Origin: Erythrocercus mccallii
Lineage: Eukaryota > Chordata > Aves > Passeriformes > Dicruridae
Direction: 5' to 3'
DNA: 64,000 nucleotides
Assembly (NCBI GenBank): GCA_013397435.1
Contig: VZRG01001499.1
Coordinates: 1-64,000, forward strand
Part shown: positions 59,270-64,000 of the stretch, piece after piece
Numbering within the stretch: position 1 is the stretch's first letter
Layout: each line of letters starts with the position of its first letter
The notes under the pieces: generated by a model
Told to the model about the DNA's origin: nothing
Database searches by the model: none
Seen by the model: the letters and a program-made list of their open reading frames with translations, nothing else
Program-made: the position numbers and the translations under genes

Positions 59270-60190
59270 ATTGAAAATCCATCTATCGCAGCATCCCAGT
59301 GCAAATGGGAGCCAAAGCAGATGCCTGGGGAATATCACAGTACTAGAGGAATATATATGATGCTTCCTGCTAAAGGTCTGCTGCCCTTCAGCCATTTGTG
59401 GTTTGAGGAGAGCTTGAGTTGGGAGGAACTTCTACATATTTAAAAATCCTCAGCAGATTTCTATTTTGTGAGCTTCTGTCCTTGAACTTGTATAATATTT
59501 TTGCTTTCACAACATCCCGAGGAAGGACTTCCACAGTTTTTCTGCACATGGTGTGACAAGGCACCTCCTTTTGTTTGTTTTGAGCCTGGCATCCAACAGT
59601 TTCATTTGACTCCTCCTGGTATCAAATTATATTGGATGAGACAGGGAACAACTGATCCCTCTCCACCATCCCCTTGTTAACTGGGGTATGATGGCTTTCT
59701 GTAAAATCACTGCTCGTTCAGTCCTTTTCACTTAGTCATTTGCTGTATGGAAGCTATTCCATGCTTTGTATTACCCTTGCAGCCATTCTCAGATGCTTTT
59801 GGACTTTTACTTTGTTTGTATTGAGACTGAACTAGAGCTGCACATGGAATTCAGGATACAGACTTACTTTGGTTTTATGCAATGGCATAATGATGCTCTC
59901 TGCCTCACTCTCTACCTGTTCTGTTCTATTCTCTCAATGGTGATAGTAATATCTTACATTTCATTTTCTTTTTCCATGACACAAAGACCCAAGCTGATGT
60001 TATCATGAAGCAATATATCATAGCTACAAGATCTTGCTTCTGTGCTTGGCTTAGGACTGATCAGTTATATGTGAAGTTAGAAATGTTCTTCCCTGCATGC
60101 ATCACCTTATCACTTTATTTAGATTGAATTTCTTGAGCTATTTTATCGGTCTCACACAGTCCTTCTGCAATTTTTCATGGTCAGTCCTTG
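59270..60190 (-). repeat. Ancient CR1/L3-type LINE fragment
   Basis: A diverged reverse copy: ccttttgtttgttttgagcc, cagtttcatttgactcctcc, gtatggaagctattccatgc and tatgcaatggcataatgatg follow, in order, the reverse of the old CR1 elements common in turtles and crocodilians. It is about 0.9 kb with many indels. Confidence 0.7.
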
Positions 60191-60408
60191 TCTTTATTGT
60201 CTTGAATAACAAAAGTACAATACAGCTTTGTGGCTGTATCCTACAGGGATCATTTCTGGAATAGTCTTGAAGCCTGTCTTAAATCTTGAAATTGCTTAAA
60301 TGGTCAGAAGACCCTTGGTATTGGCAATATTGGGTCTGATATGTGGGAAAGAGTTGTTTTTGAATGCTGTGACTGCACACAGTGGAATTCTGCCTTCTCC
60401 TGCTCTGT

Positions 60409-60429
60409 TCTTTCTCTTTCTCTTTCTTT

Positions 60430-60505
<76 letters not shown>

Positions 60506-60530
60506 TTCTTTCTTTCTTTCTTTCTTTTTT
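60409..60530. repeat. (TTTC)n microsatellite
   Basis: About 120 bp of ttctttctttct with few interruptions. The lysine/glutamate-rich and serine/phenylalanine-rich open frames across it are artefacts. Confidence 0.98.
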
Positions 60531-61949
60531 GTCTGTGAGCACTTGCTGAGCTCTAGCCCTAGGGTTTGCAAATCTTTCTGTCACTTCTATGCCCAGAATC
60601 ATTTTGAGAAAGGAGACAGAGAATTTCTCTGGAGGATAGATGTTATATGACAAACCCCTTGTCTTTTGGTCCTTGAAAAAATGTTAACTGTGCCAGTCCA
60701 TCCCTCTGGCCATGTCTAAAGTTGTGGGGATCTCTCCTGAGTAGTTTTGAATGTCTATTTAACAACTCCTTCCAATTCCCTTCCTGCCTGGTTCCTGTCT
60801 GTTCCTGGACTGAACTAGCTTTTAACCCCTGAGCAAGCTGCACCTTCTGACTTTGCTAGAGCATCTTCTCCCCATCCACCCATACCAGCAGCAGCTCTAC
60901 CCAGCACTCATGTCCTTCTCCTTCCTCACACTTCCTGCTGCCATCTTTTCCTGTGTTTGCTGCCTGCCTTTTCAGATGCCTTTTGTTCCTCATTATGCCC
61001 TGGTGCAGACCCCAGGTTCATATGTACACTCCACCACCTCATGGAAAATCCTTCATGTTATGCCCATTGTCGCCAATTGATGAGGCCCCTCCACCTATGT
61101 GACCTGGCTTCTTCTGCCATTCATTCACTCCATGCTGCTTTTCCTGTGATTTAAGCACTCCTAAAGGCACCTTTTTTCATGCCTTCTTCTGAATTTCCTC
61201 TGAATTCTCCACAGATTTCTTCTCTGATCATCTTCTTGTTTTAGTGAGGAACAGCAGAACAACTGTTACCTTTGCTTTTCAAGTGACCCTATGCCCAGCC
61301 ACTCTGAGAGCAGTCATTGCATACATCAATGTGTGTGTGTGCACTCATATCTAGGAAAGTTTGGGAGAAAAAAAACAGCAAAAACAAGGTGGAGGGTGGG
61401 GGTGGGGTAGTTTGGGGTCCTTTATTAATTTGCTAAGAATGCTTTAAGCAAATAAGTAGGTTTGAGAAAGTGTAAGTTCTGTAACATCACCTCTCTCAGA
61501 TCAGTTGAGCAGAAGTCTGCATGGATGAGAAGTGAGACACCAGCCCTGAGCTGGAGCACTGAGAGAGCAAGCACTAGCTGCACTGTAGGGCATGGGCTGG
61601 TGGGGTGGCAGAGGAGCAGAACCACCTCTGCACGGTTGTGCCACTCTCAGGAACCTTGAAGGGCAGGGTGGCTGTGGGAAGGCCAGAAGGAGCAGCTGGA
61701 GAGAGAGGCACAGGAGCTGCTGTCAAAGCAGGGCTATAAGGACTTGGTAGAGAGCAGTGGTGGGCAGAGGAGCCTGCTCTGAAAGGACAGAGGAGGTGAC
61801 ATCAAAGAGCACAGCCATAAGCTGAGAAAAACAGCAACTTTGTGCCTGCACTTGTATCTGAAAGTGGACAGGGTCTGAGCTCTCTTTCATTTTAAGCCTG
61901 AGTTATTCCAGCCCAGCAACTCAATTTATTTCTGTCTCTGCTCCTGACA
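60531..61949. other. Intergenic, no recognised feature
   Basis: Nothing recognised. A short (TG)n lies near 61330-61342 and a G-rich stretch near 61388-61410. Confidence 0.5.
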
Positions 61950-62420
61950 TTTCTCTTTCAGGTGGCGGCTGCATGATTTTGGGTGGGGCTGTGGGCTGGG
62001 GCGACTCGTGTTTTCAAGCTCTTATCGGCATCAGTATGATGTTCTGCTTTTCTTTTCTGTCATACGGCATCCCGCTCCCCTCCCCTTCCTCCCCTCCCTC
62101 TGCCGGCTCCCAGAGGAGGCGACAGACGGTCCTGTAATTTGGTTCCATTCGCTCGACTGGAGCAACACCTGCCCCCCTCTCTGGGGACAGGAGGGTCTCA
62201 TCCCAAACCGTGCAAGGAGCCAAAGATGAATCTGAAGCTCACATGCAAATAGAGCCCAGGATAAAACAACACGGCCATTCTGGGCAGGAAAGGCAAAAAT
62301 CCGTCACCAGGGGAAGAGGCAGGAAAAACGAAATCGGCTCTGAAGAAATAAATAAGAAGCGCCAGGAGATTGGCTTTTCCTTTTGGGTCGGTTGCTATTG
62401 TGGTTATTGATCTGTCCCAC
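61950..62420. promoter_or_regulatory. Candidate conserved non-coding element
   Basis: Repeat-free, CpG-retaining sequence with a pyrimidine-rich centre, a homeodomain-like tgtaatttgg and an octamer word atgcaaat (62243-62250). No coding similarity is recognised. Its composition contrasts with neighbouring AT-rich DNA. Confidence 0.3.
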
Positions 62421-63777
62421 CCTGGAGAATAAACTGAGAGTACAGAAAAATAATGGCTGATATTAGAACACATTTATTCACCCTAAAAGAACTGGGTTAA
62501 TTGGGTTACAGGATGGCTAGATGGATAGATATGTGAAGAGATAGATAGAATGTCGCTGCTATTTCTTCACAGATATATAATGGAAAAGATCCATTTCTTT
62601 GTTGAGTTTCATATACAACATCCTCTTCAGCTTGCCACCCTCCATCTCTCTCTCAAACACACACTCCCTTTGCTACAAATACAGCAAAGATATCAAATCA
62701 CATCCAAGACCCTCAGAATTTATCTGCTGGAAATATCAGTGGTCATATCCTACCTGGCTCACACACGTTTTAACACAAACAATAAGACATGACTTTGTGG
62801 CTGGGGAGTAATGTGATCCTGAGTACCATGCACTTTGCTGGGCAGTGATGGTCTATGCCTAGAAATCCTTCCTTTTGTATGTGCATACATAATAGCAGCA
62901 TAAATTCAAATCTGTATTTTGGAATATTTTGTGCTCGAGATCTTCTAATCTCTTAGGAAACTCTATGATACTCAGATACAGTTCCCCCTTAGCTGTACAG
63001 TCCTGTCAAAACCATTATGTTTATTTGGAGGAGTTACTTTTGGCTTGCTGTCTGTCCTTGTTTGCTGTATCAGGGTCGGGATCTGTTTCCAGGGTTCAGA
63101 TGAATGCATTAGCTGCCCTGCTTCCCAATGATACCATGTGAGTGTGTATTGCACCGTGTCCCTGTGAGTCCATGTAGGCCTGAAAATGTGTCTTAATAGG
63201 TGTTATAACCCGATGTCAGCATGCATTGGATATCCCTTGTACATGGATATCCTAGGTTTATCCGTTAGAACTACTTGCTCTCTGTGAATGCTGAAGGTTT
63301 CCATTCAATGTTTTATATATATTATATAATGTTTAAAATGTTTTATATATTGCATTGCGTTCAGGCCTAAAGTCCCTCTTTTAGTTCAGCTAAAGGTCCA
63401 GAGGCAGTGCTTTGCCTTCTCTGTCTTTGAGTTCACTTTCTTTCGTAGTTTATAGGATGAGCTCCTCTTCAGTTGTGAAAGAAAGGTATCTGAATGTAGC
63501 TAAAATACCAGGAAATATTAACTGTGTCTCTTGCCTGCCCTTTGTTGTAATGGCTGAGTGTGATATAAACTTCCATTCAGAGCTTCCAACCCCATTCCTC
63601 CTATAGTATTCTCATTCAAGGTCATTCATTCCTTTATTGCTGAGGGAATATAGACATAGGCAAACTTTGATTATATAATTAGATTTTATTGCTATCTAAC
63701 CCAGACTTGCAATGAGATGGAGTTAAATTTGTTTATTCATTCTTCATAAATCCAGACTTCAGAGCCCTTAGCCATGC
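62421..63777. other. Intergenic, AT-rich, no recognised feature
   Basis: Includes an imperfect tagatagata-type tract (about 62516-62549) and a tatatatattatata patch (about 63313-63350). No gene is seen. Confidence 0.5.
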
Positions 63778-63782
63778 NNNNN

Positions 63783-63818
<36 letters not shown>
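63778..63818. repeat. 5-N gap followed by T36 homopolymer
   Basis: Five N then 36 T. The tiny gap most likely marks an unresolved homopolymer length in the assembly. Confidence 0.95.
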
Positions 63819-63820
<2 letters not shown>

Positions 63821-64000
63821 ATAGGCCTTGTAGCTTGTGCATACTACTCAGTTCCTTAAGAATAAAGAAAAAGGTGTGGAATGTGGGAGCAATTCTGTTT
63901 TCAAAGCTCATCAACTGCTAGATGAGAATGAGTTTCCTTCTTGGTGCCAGCAGAAAAAATAGAAGTAGTTGTGGTGATGTTATGGTGGGGACAGGATTTA

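Noticed and set aside
60279..60653. Lys/Glu-rich and Phe/Leu/Ser-rich open frames
   Set aside because: They are translations of the (TTTC)n microsatellite.
42065..62250. Octamer words at 42065, 46047 and 62243 as a shared regulatory code
   Set aside because: The same word also occurs near 6097, 25338, 52885 and 57768. The excess over chance is modest in A/T-rich DNA, so the recurrence alone is not evidence.
32100..64000. NHLH2 coding sequence expected by mammalian synteny
   Set aside because: No bHLH-like basic segment was found in any frame, so the gene is not called.
1..64000. CRISPR arrays, tRNA genes, rRNA, prokaryotic operons
   Set aside because: None seen. The tRNA-like sequence at 8651 is a SINE with degraded structure and a CR1 tail.

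Overview
The window is vertebrate genomic DNA, almost certainly from a bird and probably a songbird. Its split gene has GT-AG introns. There are about eleven CR1-type LINE fragments in both orientations, several ending in the avian tail related to ATTCTATG. There is also a SINE with a tRNA-Ile-like body joined to a CR1-like tail, which resembles the TguSINE1 family described from zebra finch. I found no operons, CRISPR arrays, phage genes, tRNA genes or rRNA genes.

The left half (1 to 31731, minus strand) is the cardiac calsequestrin gene CASQ2. Ten coding exons can be placed to the base: 31498-31731, 17434-17518, 15876-15976, 13544-13655, 12079-12152, 11481-11611, 6901-6946, 4151-4205, 3367-3467 and 2903-2977. 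They total 1014 nt, or 338 codons, in perfect phase continuity. This is exactly the number of residues that precede the last exon in the human protein as I recall it, so no insertion or deletion is implied. The terminal exon, with the acidic calcium-binding tail and the stop codon, is not present and must lie beyond base 1. Intron 1 is about 14 kb. An 855-base assembly gap (16579-17433) stops exactly at the last base of exon 2.

The right half (about 32.1 to 64 kb) contains no recognisable protein-coding gene. In mammals the DNA upstream of CASQ2 leads towards NHLH2, a developmental bHLH gene; no NHLH2 coding sequence is visible here. The interval holds CR1 copies and two internal duplications: a roughly 0.5 kb block at 39.42 and 43.75 kb, and a short block at 32.37 and 40.77 kb. 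It also holds microsatellites, an isolated CpG-rich block at 44.2-44.7 kb with a CTCF-like motif and a 19-bp minisatellite, and several repeat-free stretches rich in transcription-factor-like motifs that may be distal regulatory DNA.

The only protein product supported is CASQ2, the low-affinity, high-capacity calcium buffer of the cardiac sarcoplasmic reticulum, which acts with triadin, junctin and the ryanodine receptor RYR2. Candidate muscle-type control elements (MEF2-like and CArG-like) lie just upstream of exon 1 and inside introns 1 and 6. I found no convincing sign of a new biological system. The most interesting leads are the regulatory-looking blocks and the duplicated segments.
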